Below, piece after piece: positions 11,405 to 21,206 of a stretch of DNA of 64,000 nucleotides; the stretch's first letter is position 1, and every line of letters begins with the position of its first letter. Origin of the DNA: Trissonchulus latispiculum. Lineage: Eukaryota; Nematoda; Enoplea; Enoplida; Ironidae. A program made the position numbers and the translations under genes. The notes beneath the pieces were generated by a model that saw nothing but the letters and a program-made list of their open reading frames with translations, was not told where the DNA came from and did no database searches. The stretch covers positions 1 to 64,000 of the forward strand of contig JASAND010027998.1 in assembly GCA_030248195.1 (NCBI GenBank). Reading direction: 5' to 3'.

Positions 11405-12585
11405 CTATTTGGTAGTTTGGCTCGACAGCTCGTTTATTGTATTGCTTGTCTTGTACTTAGCGGGCAGCGGCGGCTTTTTCACGAGCGAGTGACCAAGCCA
11501 GCTGTATGGCTTCTGTGGCCTCGGGTACATAATCGAACCCCGAATATTTTCGATCCGTAGGTATAGCAGCATTAGTGGCACTGGGGAGTGCTGGATCCCA
11601 GACATGTAGAAGGTAGTGGGGTGTCTCGCCCGTAGGGCGTTAATTGACGTGTTGTACGCGAACTGACAGAATGAGACCATATTTTCCCATTCCATGTGAT
11701 TGTCCGTGACAGTCGCAAGCATGTCTAGTAGCGTACGATGCCACCGTTCAATCTGGCCATTTGCCGCCGGGTGGTATCGGGTGGTTTCAAGTTTCCGTGT
11801 CTGAACAAGTGAACAGATTTCTTTGTTCAGGTCGGCTACAAATTCTTTGCCCTGGTCCGAAATCAGAGTTTTCGGGGACCCATACTGCAAAATAATAAAC
11901 TCGTGGAATGTTTGCGCAACGGTGTATGCTTTCTTATTTTTGATAGGTACAGAAATAACATATTTGGAGAAAGCATCAATGAAACTGAGAATATGTTTCA
12001 TACCGCTTTTTGAGGCTTTGGAAATATCCATCAGATCACAATGCACCCTCTCAAAGGGTTCCAGAGGAAGTGGCGGGTGTCGCAACAGTGCGCGTGGGTG
12101 GGGTTTTGGCATCTGGGACAAGATTGTATCCAATTTTTGACATCTGTGCGCATTCCTGGCCACCAGAAGTGTTCGGAGAGGCGGTAGAAAGTTTTCTTTT
12201 GCCCCCCATGCGCAGCGTAAGGACTGTCATGGCAGGCTGCAAGCGCCTCTTCCCTAAGAACTTCGGGAACGGCCAAAACTTCTAAAGTGATGTTTCGTGC
12301 TCGTTCCAGATGTACCAGCACACCTTCGCGGAGAACACAGTGCTCGGCTAGTGCGGCAATACGCACGGCACGATTAAAGTTACTAGGAAGTTTCTGTGCC
12401 TGCTTGTAAGTAATTATCTCACCTATCAGCAAATCATCTCTTTGTAATTCCTGTAATTTACTCCAAGATTTCGGATTCAGCACCACATTAGAATTGTCTC
12501 TAACGGCCACCTCAAATACGTCCCCAAAGTTGGCTGTCAAACGAACCTTCCGCTTGGGTCGTCCCGTTTCCGAGGAAACAATCAT
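11405..12585 (-). pseudogene. retroelement integrase (HHCC and DDE core), frameshifted
   Basis: The right part (12585-12031) has an HHCC zinc-binding N-terminus: two histidines in HDSPYAAHGG followed by CPRC. A frameshift near 12100 leads to the second frame (12163-11405), which carries the catalytic core. Asp43 (HCDLMD), Asp101 (SDQGKEF) and Glu137 (NGQIERWH) have 57 and 35 residues between them, the D,D(35)E spacing of retroviral and Ty3/gypsy integrases. The product would join element cDNA ends to host DNA in the nucleus. The frame closes at 11405, and the tail resumes in another frame at 11396. Confidence 0.85.
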
Positions 12586-13048
12586 GGTACTTCCTCACGG
12601 TCAGTGGAGTCAGAGATTTCCGCAACCTTAGGTCGGCGGGGCCTTTCGGCGTCAGATCCCGAACGAGACTCTTCTGAATCGTGTTCGCTCTCAGTTTCAG
12701 GCAAATCTCCGCGAGAGGGTAGTCTAGGTTGTTTTTGTGGCGTAGGAGAGCTGTGGTCTGATCCACTAGGCCCCTGATTCTTGTGAAATTTTGGATAACT
12801 TTGAACGGACAGCGGTTGCACTCTTGTGCGCTTGATCCCGGGAGACCCTGGGTGTTGTGTCATCCCGAGTAGGGGTGAGGTCTCGCTTAACGACTACTGA
12901 ATTTATGTGAACTTCAAATTCTTCACTGTCATCCTGGTGTAAGGGAACCCCGTTTCGGTCATTCTCCTTCTCATCACCCAGGTAACCCCGAGCGATATCA
13001 GCGAAGAGAGGATTCCGGGACAATCCGTCCGCGTTCCTCAACTGTGGG
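12586..13048 (-). pseudogene. end of RNase H and charged linker before integrase
   Basis: Begins with NADGLSRNP, the conserved end of a Ty3/gypsy RNase H domain, which is separated from its upstream half by the MITE at 13052-13533. A Ser/Glu/Asp/Arg-rich spacer of roughly 150 residues follows, split over two overlapping frames, before the integrase zinc-binding region. Such a long acidic linker is unusual. It may be disordered. Confidence 0.6.
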
Positions 13049-13536
13049 TTATGGGTCCGTCAATTTTAAACTGGCAGCAGAATGGACGCATCTACTTAGA
13101 AATCGTATTCGTGCTTGCGTTTTTTAATGAGATTGAGCCGTACGCTAGTTTTCAGCACTGCGCATTCTAAATACACTGCGCCTTGCGAAGTTGAGTTTTT
13201 AAATAGAATGCGCAGCTGTTAGGACTAATATTGTCAAGTCCTCAATAGAAATAGCAGCTGCTTACATCAAGCTTATATATAGCTTATATAGCTTTTATAG
13301 CTTATATAGCTTATAATATATGACCAAAGTACGAATTCTACTTAAAAATGCTAGACAAATTTTTAGAAGATGCGATTTGTTAAAGATTGCGCACTTGTGT
13401 TTATTGGTTTTTAATGAGAACAGTGGTACAGAACAAAATTGCAATGGTTAATTCTAATTAGAATAAAAAGGGCAATTGCGAAGTCTTGTTAGAATGAGTC
13501 CATTCTGCTGCCCGTTTAAGATTGACGGACCCATTA
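13049..13536. mobile_element. PIF/Harbinger-like MITE with 3-bp TTA duplications
   Basis: The 482-bp insertion (13052-13533) begins TGGGTCCGTCAAT and ends with its near-exact inverse. The inverted repeats extend about 35-40 bp with a few mismatches. It is flanked by TTA at 13049-13051 and 13534-13536. It interrupts the RNase H frame precisely, and the sequence on both sides belongs to one RNase H domain, so the boundaries are well supported. A 3-bp TWA duplication is the signature of PIF/Harbinger transposases. There is no internal ORF, so it is non-autonomous. Confidence 0.85.
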
Positions 13537-14036
13537 TTACGGTGCTTAATCTCAAAGTCGTACTCAAAAAAAGTCATCTGCCAACGGGCAAGTCGAGAAT
13601 TTCGCGGGGGGTGTTTCATTAGCCATCTCAAGGCAGAGTGATCGGTAAATAAGGTGAACGGAGGACCCCCATACAGATAGTGTCGAAAATGTTCTATCCC
13701 AAATTTCATGGCAAGGCATTCCTTGTCATGAGTGGAATAATTTCGCTCGTATTTCTTTACAGATCGGGCAGCATAGGCCACCGGGTGGTACTTTCCGTCG
13801 TCCTGCTCCTGCGACAAGACGGCTCCCAACCCGAAGTCGGATGCGTCCGTATGTAACACGAACCCCTTAGCCAGGTCTGGATGGGCGAGAACAGGTGCCT
13901 CAACTAGACTTTTTGAGCAACTCGAAAGCTTGTTGGTGCGTATTGTTCCAAACATATCGTATTCCTTTCTTTTTAAAAGAGTATAGTGGGGCGGCAAGGT
14001 GAGCAAACCAATGAATGAACTTGGCGTAATAAGCAC
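13537..14036 (-). pseudogene. retroelement RNase H domain
   Basis: The frame contains HTDASDFGLG with Asp64, KECLA with Glu106 and FTDHSALRWL with Asp132, the catalytic acid residues of Ty3/gypsy RNase H, which degrades RNA in RNA-DNA hybrids during reverse transcription. The domain is cut near its end by the MITE. The upstream junction with the reverse transcriptase (around 14040-14060) is in a different frame, so at least one frameshift separates them. Confidence 0.85.
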
Positions 14037-14054
14037 ACATGCCGAGATAACTTT

Positions 14055-15087
14055 CTACATCTTTAATATTTTTCGGGTCGCTAGGTCGTGTATTGCTTGA
14101 ATCCTTTCTTTTAGCGACTCAACCCCTTGCTCAGAGATAATATGCCCTAGGTAGGTGACAGACTTTTTAAAAAAATGACAGTTTTCGGGATTCATTTTCA
14201 AGTCTGCGGCGCGCAAGCGATCAAATACCTCCTGCATGATCTCTAGGTGCTCCCCAAAAGTTTTAGAGAAAATAAGGATATCATCAATATAGATGATACA
14301 ATTTTCCATTGAAGGTCTCCTAAAATGCGTTCCATACACCTTTGAAAGTTGCCAGGTGCGCATTTTAACCCAAAAGGGAGGACATTATATTCAAACTGGC
14401 CGTGGAAAGTGTTGAAGCTGGTCTTAGCCTTAGAATCCTCGTCCAACTCAATTTGATTGAACCCCTTACTCAAGTCAATCGTGGAAAAAACTTAGCCCCT
14501 TTGAAGGAAGTCATGATGTCGTCGATTCTGGGCATAGGGTACACGTCCGGGTCGCTAATTTTATTCACCTTTAGAAAGTCAACGCACAATCGTAATTTTT
14601 CTTCCGGCTTTGGTACATAAATCATGGGAGAACTCCAAGGACTGGTGGATGGTCGGATCAATCCATATTTTAGCACTTCAGTCAATTCCTCGAGGAGAGG
14701 TTGGCGTAGGTGGACTTGAAGTCGATAAGGGGTAGCGTATATGGGTTTGGCGTCCCCGGTGTTAATATGAGCTCGAAATATGGTGCACTTCCCAATGTCG
14801 AAGGGGTGTTGTGAAAAGCAATTTTGATTCTCGTTTAGCAGACCCAAAAATTGTCCTTGTTCGACCTCACTTAAGTTATCCTGATCATAGGAAATTTTAC
14901 CGGAAAATAATAGGTTCCGAGAGATCAGACAGCGTGCGTGGTCGGAGATTCCGGCAGGCCCTAATTTGAGGTTCTCCCCATGGACCGGGTAAGTTTGTTG
15001 CGAAAACGATTCCCTAGCCGAATAGTTTCCCCTTCTCATCGCGTAATTTTGATTAGGTTTTGGGCCCCTTTTCCTTTCCCATCTCAC
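14055..15087 (-). pseudogene. Ty3/gypsy-type reverse transcriptase, frameshifted
   Basis: Three consecutive frames together cover the domain. 15087-14470 holds the N-terminal fingers (STSPWSSPMIYVPK, LRLCVDF) up to motif A. 14473-14243 holds [10 protein letters not shown] and [14 protein letters not shown] (motifs A end and B). 14363-14055 holds the catalytic YIDD (Asp27, Asp28) and the LGHIIS block. The frame changes near 14471 and near 14300-14350 are disabling. The enzyme would copy element RNA into cDNA inside particles. Confidence 0.9.
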
Positions 15088-15096
15088 GGGAGGGCG

Positions 15097-15848
15097 TCAC
15101 ATTCCCCAATGTGGTGTTCTCATATTAGTGAGGCTTTTCCCAGTTTCGTTTCTCATAACTACAGGTATATATTGCCTACCTAAATTGACCAATGCCGGCA
15201 AAACTTGCAAGTTTGGTTGTCCCTGTTCAAATTTACCGTTTTCCGGCTCAAAAACCCCTTCATAATTCAGTGGTTGCATGCTCTCGATGAGGGCTCGCAC
15301 AGCTACCTCGGCGTAAGCGGGCACTACGACTTTAGGCATCGCGGAAACTCTAACTCCTCACTCATTAGGCTCAGGTTGGCACCCGAGTCTAAAAATGCTT
15401 GTACGGGTTGCTCTCCGATGTTAATGAGGATCATGGGCAGGGTCCGGTGTGGTACAGAATCTAGGTTATCCTGTGGCGTTACTCCCGCCAAATTTAAACT
15501 ACGGGCTAAGTCAGTGGCCGGTTGCTGAAAAGGTAGTGTAACCCTGCTAGAGCCGTCAGGCGTCGGCCAGGTGATCGTATGCTGTCCCAAATTTAGGGAA
15601 ATGTCGCCAGGGAAGGTAACCATATAATCTGATCCTAGAATGCACTCTGTGGTTAAATTGTCAACCACTAGGAATTGCCATCTTCTATTAGGCATCCGGC
15701 GTTCTGCTCCCTGGAAGAAGACCGGGGCAGTGACCATTCCCAGAACCTTGCATTTCTCGCCGTTGGCTTTCCTAATATGTTTAGCGACGTCCACCATTCC
15801 CAAACCAAGTCCCAACCTCTTAACTAGTCCTGGAGACATTACCGAAAC
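15097..15848 (-). pseudogene. retropepsin region with two protease-like cores
   Basis: Frame 15839-15324 begins with the second half of a retropepsin: a VLG strand and ILGSDYM at residues 67-73, a typical C-terminal signature. It then reaches a second site, DSGAN at residues 151-155, the catalytic Asp motif of another aspartic protease core. The chain continues in a different frame at 15339-15097. The first core lacks its own catalytic Asp because the SINE pair is inserted just upstream of VSVMSPG. The region lies directly before reverse transcriptase, as in Ty3/gypsy Pol. Two tandem cores could reflect a duplicated protease or one diverged accessory domain. Confidence 0.65.
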
Positions 15849-15849
15849 C

Positions 15850-16098
15850 AGTTAAAGAAATGAAAGTTGTACACCACCAGGCACCCGAAAAATTCGGGCA
15901 CCTGGCGGGGTTCGAACCCGCGTCTTCTGCTTAACGCGCAGACGCTCTAACCAACTGAGCCACAGGTGCTTCAGTAGAAAGAGCGGAAGACCGAATACGA
16001 ACCCAATGCGTACAACTTTTCAACGCACAAGTGCATTGCACACTGCAAGTGGAGCGAGATAACTCTCAAGCCTCTCACTGCAATATGCACGAACCAAT
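15850..16098 (-). mobile_element. tRNA-derived SINE, copy A
   Basis: On the minus strand a leader of about 75 nt precedes a tRNA-like body (15970-15897) with A box TGGCTCAGTTGG and B box GGTTCGAACCC. A 29-nt stretch then folds into a perfect-looking hairpin whose 5' arm is also the tRNA acceptor 3' strand (CCAGGTGCCCGAA/TTCGGGTGCCTGG). The 3' end reads ACAACTTTCATTTCTTTAA. It sits inside the protease coding region. Copies B (16095) and C (27392) have the same structure, which supports a SINE family over a lone tRNA gene. Confidence 0.7.
15897..15970 (-). tRNA. tRNA-like cloverleaf inside SINE A (anticodon GTT by position)
   Basis: A 74-nt cloverleaf: 7-bp acceptor stem with one A-C mismatch, D arm GGCTC/GAGC, anticodon stem TCTGC/GCAGA with loop GCGTTAA, and T arm GCGGG/CCCGC with loop TTCGAAC. 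Position 33 is C instead of the near-universal T, and one extra base follows the T arm. It is more likely a pol III promoter head of a SINE than a working tRNA. Confidence 0.4.
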
Positions 16099-16295
16099 TA
16101 AAGAAATTAAAGTTGTACACCGCCAGGCACCCGAAAAATTCGGGCACCTGGCGGGTTCGAACCCGCGTCTTCTGCTTAACGCGCAGACGCTCTAACCAAC
16201 TGAGCCACAGGTGCTTCAGTAGAAAGAGCGGAAGACCGAATACGAACCCAATGCGTACAACTTTTCAACGCACAAGTGCATTGCACACTTCTGCG
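16095..16295 (-). mobile_element. tRNA-derived SINE, copy B
   Basis: A second copy in direct tandem with copy A, almost identical across the tRNA-like body (16215-16143), the hairpin and the leader. It lacks one G in the T arm. Its left end repeats the TTAAAGAAA end of copy A, and the sequences diverge beyond GTGCATTGCACAC at about 16290. Tandem SINEs of such similarity suggest either a recent duplication or insertion next to a first copy. Confidence 0.65.
16143..16215 (-). tRNA. tRNA-like cloverleaf inside SINE B
   Basis: Same body as at 15897-15970, including anticodon loop GCGTTAA and acceptor AGCACCT/AGGTGCC, with a 1-nt deletion in the T arm. Probably not a functional tRNA. Confidence 0.35.
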
Positions 16296-16299
16296 GTGC

Positions 16300-17989
16300 A
16301 CTTCTGCTGTTGTCACAGTGGTCCGAGCAATACCTAAGGTGCTGGTCAAAATTGTGTTGAGAATGATCAAGTGTAGATATTGCCCGTGCTCGAACCACAT
16401 TGTACCAGTGTTGGGCACTGCAACCCTTTCTCCTTCAGCTACGTGGTTCAGCGCCGGAGAACGGGCGACAATAACCTCCGTATAGTTTGTGCGAATTAAG
16501 ACACCGGGGGGGGGGGGGTAGTGCGATAAACGGTTGAGTTATCCAAAACTTTGACTTGCACGTACTCAGAACAACTAGCATATTCTTTTTCCAACGCCTT
16601 TTTCAGAGAACGATATCAAAATTTGCAGGCACTTAGCTTTTAAACTAGTGATCATGGCGTTAGAAGGACAGAACCAAAGTCCAGGGGCAGTTTTACATTC
16701 AGAAACATCTATCTCTCTCACCTCTCCTGTATCTAGACGCTGAACATAGTCGGGCATTGGTGTTAGGGCGGTGATCCCTTGCCCCCGTGAATTATACCCT
16801 ACATTGTGTACAGCGCATAGTGGACCTCCTGTTCCAGTGGTACTGGAACTTCTAACATAAATTCGAACCGTAAAGTTTCGAAGTCAATCTTAATGGGGTA
16901 AACTTTTCCAAACTGGTATACTAGACTAGGTTCCTGTGAGAGTAGGGAATTTCGAAGGGATGGATGGTTCCGTATGATTTCTTTCAGTGTTTGCAAATTT
17001 ATCAGACTAGGGGTAATTTCTGACCGCAAACCTGCATGCATTACCGAGTTTAATCCGTCTCGCATAGACGAGGTGAAAATGTGCGCCAGCAGCTGCATGT
17101 AGATTTGTCTCATGTATGAAAAATTGGAACATCTGGCACGAATAATCAGGGTGGTCAAATCTTGAACGGTATGATACAAGAAGGCGTAAATTTCTTCGTG
17201 AGCGTGCACTATTTTCTTAACAGAATCGGTGATCTTAAGTTGCTCTTCTCGTAAGGTGTGGAATCCTTGCTCTACTGCTTGAACTTTGCCGTCTAATTTC
17301 CCCATATGATACGTATTGGCCAAGCTGTTGGCAATCCCCCCTATTCCCAGCGCACCGACTAATAGGAATTCGAGAAACCGCTTGGGTCTCTTGTGGGCGT
17401 TTTGCGTCAACGGGTAGGAGGAGCAAACCCCGGGAGTGGAACGGCAGAGACTAGCCAACAACTTAGAATAGAAGTGAGTATTCAGAACACCAGAATACAA
17501 CTTTCGATATTCCGCCTTAATTTGCATAATTTCTTTGTCTAGAAAGTCATGTTGGGGGCAACTTTGGTTAATCATCCGAACACAGTACTGGTCAGTTTTT
17601 GATTTACCCGTGGTGAGGTCGATACAATCTTCTTCATTTGTCCACTCAGGTGGTTTCCAGTGCGGTGTAACGGGGGGAACGGCTAGTTCAACGATCAACG
17701 CGAGATATTATTCCGTCTTTTGAGAAATTACTCCGATCCCGGCTGGGCTCAGAACTGCTCCTCAGCGTGGTAACACAACCGTACCTATTTTCGCAATTTC
17801 ATCGGCTAGAAAATGTGAAGAAGAGAACTCAGAAAAGGTTGTGCCTGTGCCGAGGCTACTAGCGCTGTCATAAAAATCCAGAAAAACGGCACTGCAATTT
17901 TTCGAGCAACCCCCAACGCCACATATACAGACAAGAAAGGCACACATAATACAGAAATAACTGTACCTAACTCCAGTGGTGGAGGACAT
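16300..17989 (-). pseudogene. Env-like fusion glycoprotein, broken
   Basis: A frame opens at Met 17989, runs through two in-frame stops (near 17762 and 17715) and continues to 16799. The chain resumes in another frame (16757-16575) after a frameshift, and recognisable sequence may extend towards 16300. In the part starting at 17698, a polybasic site (KRPKR) is followed by a hydrophobic, Gly/Ala-rich stretch that looks like a fusion peptide, then by heptad-like helical sequence. This is the layout of errantivirus/baculovirus-F-type Env proteins, which mediate membrane fusion. A signal-peptide-like segment sits in the overlapping Gag frame. The gene is clearly inactive. Its position between Gag and Pol is unusual, because Env normally follows Pol. 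Confidence 0.65.
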
Positions 17990-19734
17990 GCACCCGTCTC
18001 AGTCACACTATCTACTAGTTCGTCAGTTCGAATTTCACATTGAACGCCGGTGGTCAGCGTTTCGATCTTCGAAGGTTTCAAATAATTTTCATTTGAAATT
18101 TCCTCGTTATCTCGGTGGGCTTGGTTTTTAGCCCGAATTGGACGGCTAGTCACAGGGATAAACAGTTCCTCCTCAGTGGAGGTTACAAAGCTGAGACTCA
18201 GAGAACGCGCAGGTGAAACAGGTCGAGATAGGTTTCCATAGCAAGTACACCTTAGGGGTTGGCGGCACATCAAAACTTTATGCTCGAAATGGGGTGAAAC
18301 CAAGCAGCGCCTGGCGTGCATCATACAGTCCCGCGACACGCTTTTTACTGACCTCACGGAGTAGTGTTCAGACGAGTCAGATCCTGAGCGATTCTGCTGG
18401 CGATAGGCGACAGGCGAGTCAGAATATCGGTCACTACCCCCCGAGTCCGAGCTATCGGACCCACGTCTTCGGTAGGAGGGACTTTCCCTATCCTGATCTC
18501 GTACATGTGTTTTAGAGTACGAGACTGCAAACTTGGGACCATATTCCCGTATCATTTCGGCTGGCATGTAATCTTTTGGATCTCGCCGATCCCAATTTTG
18601 TCGTCGATCATAGCGATCGTCCCCTCGTGAAGGGTAGCGGTTGGTGTCCTGACCCTCACGTCGGTCAGAATAATTTCCCCGTTTTTCACGCCAGTTTGTG
18701 TCATAGTCACGTTTGCGATCGTCTCGAGAATAATTTCCATTATTTCTAGAATCTCTAAATTTTCCCGAATTTCTGGGCTGATTTCGGTCAGAATATGAAT
18801 TCCCTCCTCCATAAGCACCTCCGCCAGGCTGGCGGCACTCCCGACGTACATGCCCTGGTTTATTGCAATTGAAACAAGTTGTACCCGGAGGTAACTCGCG
18901 ACCACGGCCCGAACGGTTAGGATCGCCCAATTTTTTATTGGTTTCCGCTTCCAATTTCTCAAAACGAACTTTCAGATCTTTCATAACTTTTTCTGCCTCT
19001 GTAATCGCCACGGGAGCAATCTTTTCGCTCATAAAATTTGGTTCTAAAAAGGAGGGATAGGCCTCTTCTGGGTACTCTCCTTCAGCCTGAAAGGCTTTTT
19101 CCACAGCACGTTCCAAATTTTCACATCCAGGCGGTACCCTAACCTTCAGATCATTGCTCAAGCCGAACAAAAACAATCGAAGTTTCAGAAGTTCCAGCTG
19201 CTTTTCACTAAACCCATCCTCTTCTTTGAAACTCAATCTGGCGTACCGATTCAATCTCATTAAACAGTCAGTAACGGTTTCACCCTTTTCCTGTTTGACT
19301 TGAAACATTAGTGAAGACGCGTGAAGCGCAGTGTGTGGCGGAGTCATGACATTTTTGGCAGCTTTTACCATTCACCCCAGGTCCCTCTACTGTCTTTCGG
19401 TACTGATCGAAAAAGCTCTAGGGCCCTCCCACGCAAGGAACTAGAAAAGATCAGAATGGTTTGATCGAAACTCATCGAAACTCATCACCTGACAGAATCG
19501 CTCATAATGTTCCACATGCTCGTCGAACGACTCCGACGCATGTGCATGAAAAATAGGGACGGAACCGTATGCCGCAGCCACACCCTGAGCTCGAATCGCA
19601 GAATGAAATTCGGTCAAAGTTTCCGTTAACTTAGTAAGCGCTTGACTTTCAGCGCTTTCGCTTTTAGTACTTTTTGTACTTTCCCGGTCGGAATCAGTAT
19701 TCTCAGGAACATCGCGTTCCTCGTGGTCAGACAT
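17806..19734 (-). pseudogene. Gag polyprotein with CCHC knuckle, one frameshift
   Basis: A 97-residue N-terminal frame (19734-19441), acidic and Ser-rich, leads by a frameshift into a 521-residue frame (19371-17806). Residues 1-145 of the latter resemble a Ty3/gypsy capsid. Cys166-x2-Cys169-x4-His174-x4-Cys179 is the nucleic-acid-binding knuckle, followed by an Arg/Asp/Ser/Tyr-rich tail of about 170 residues. The last 50 residues are hydrophobic and end in a signal-peptide-like segment with an Ala-x-Ala motif, which is odd for Gag and probably belongs to Env expression. The Met at 19734 lies about 440 bp inside the primer-binding site, a normal leader length. Confidence 0.8.
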
Positions 19735-20194
19735 TTTATCGTATTATCAGAACTTTAAAGAGAAAATGGTTACTAGATGCTGAGATTCGTACAAAATTCA
19801 GATGAAAACGATCGAAATTACGAATTTGTGAAGTTTCAATCTTTGATCCTACGTCACTCACACATTCCTATTGTAGCTAATTAGGTACTGCTATCAGGCA
19901 CACTCACACTCACGCGCTGAAAAGGAAACAAGCACTTAAGAATACGTATTAAAGGAAATTAATTAATGAATTGATAATAACGTAATTTAAAATACAAATT
20001 TCCACTTCCACTCGTAAACCAGGGGGAGGTAATTATTTAAGTCCGCAAAATACAAGTCCAACGAGTTCTTTTAGGAAAATTAGACGGAGCCACTGTTAAA
20101 CATTCAGTAAACGGTAAAAAGTTACGGGGCGTTTTGAATAGTCACAGTAAGTTAACTTCGTCCTAATCAATTTTCCTCTCAGGCAGGCTCCACA
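19735..20194 (-). promoter_or_regulatory. 5' leader with primer-binding site
   Basis: Two bases inside the LTR end, positions 20192 down to 20175 read TGGAGCCTGCCTGAGAGG. Starting with TGG, this is the expected complement of a tRNA 3' CCA end. I cannot name the tRNA with confidence. The remaining leader is non-coding. Confidence 0.6.
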
Positions 20195-21206
20195 TGTAAA
20201 GAAAAAGGTTAGGCTAATAGTCTTTTTACAAGCTGAGAAGTCACTTCAAAGTCTTAACTTGATAACTTTATTACACTCAGCCTTCTCCACAAACTACTTT
20301 CACTCCGACGGTTGTTGAAACTTACAAGGTTTGTCTTTGTCCAAAGAGAATAGAAAATAATAATTGATTCAGCGGGTTAAAAGCTTGACAGGACTGTGAG
20401 AATGGGGAGACGACCGAAATAAGACTTCAGCAAGAACCAACTACTATGACAGATTGGGCACTCACGGCCAAACCAGACGATACAGTCAACCAGATCAGGA
20501 GTTCAGAATACAGCGCCATGCCCAGAACACACACAAGAATTCGCATGTCTCCAAAACCGACCTTCCGTCATGCAAGTCAACCCCTAACTGAAGTCTTTTC
20601 CGATCAGTCACCCTTTCTTTCTCCCAGCTCCCGTCCACGTGCAATTCCGCTGTTTTCGGTCTTTTTGATTCTTCTTTCAAGTTTTGCGCTTCTATTGAAA
20701 AAGAGATTCATACGTCATGATAAGCATGACGTATGCGTTTGCTCAAGGGCTCACGGCTCACGGGGCTCCCCAATTTTTTGCTCTAAGCCAATTAACCCCG
20801 ACCCAAGAATTTGAACCCATAGATCGAAATCAAACCCATTAACGGAGTCAATCAAGCAAACAGAAACTGGTGATTAAGTGGCCACTGTACACAGAAACTG
20901 TGATTAAACGAGCAGAATAGACAAGACGGTTAAACAAGATGGTCAAACAATGAAACAAACAGATAATCGGCCTCACATAAAGTTTCAGCAAATTGTGGAC
21001 AGTTAATTAATTCATACTAAAAAATTTACAAGGTTAGTAAAATCACTCACAGAAAATTAGTAAAATCACAAGAACAAGAAACAGTTATTAGTTACAGAGT
21101 CAAGGGTTTGAGACACAGGACAAAAACACAGAGACATAGTGAAAATTTCAACTTTTCTTTTCATTCGTAGCCTGAGACCAAATATTCGCAAAATCTGCCG
21201 ATTACA
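20195..21206 (-). repeat. 5' LTR of the minus-strand Ty3/gypsy-like element
   Basis: On the minus strand it begins TGTAATCGGCAGATTTTG and ends CTTTACA immediately before the primer-binding site. It is homologous to the LTR at 2817-3862 in the opposite orientation. The homologous segments include nearly identical stretches around 20195-20560 and 20930-21180, with one large indel in each copy. No partner LTR in the same orientation exists within the window. Confidence 0.75.

Noticed and set aside
15897..16215. Two functional asparagine tRNA genes
   Set aside because: C at position 33, an acceptor mismatch, the common leader and tail and a third degenerate copy at 27392 point to a SINE family.
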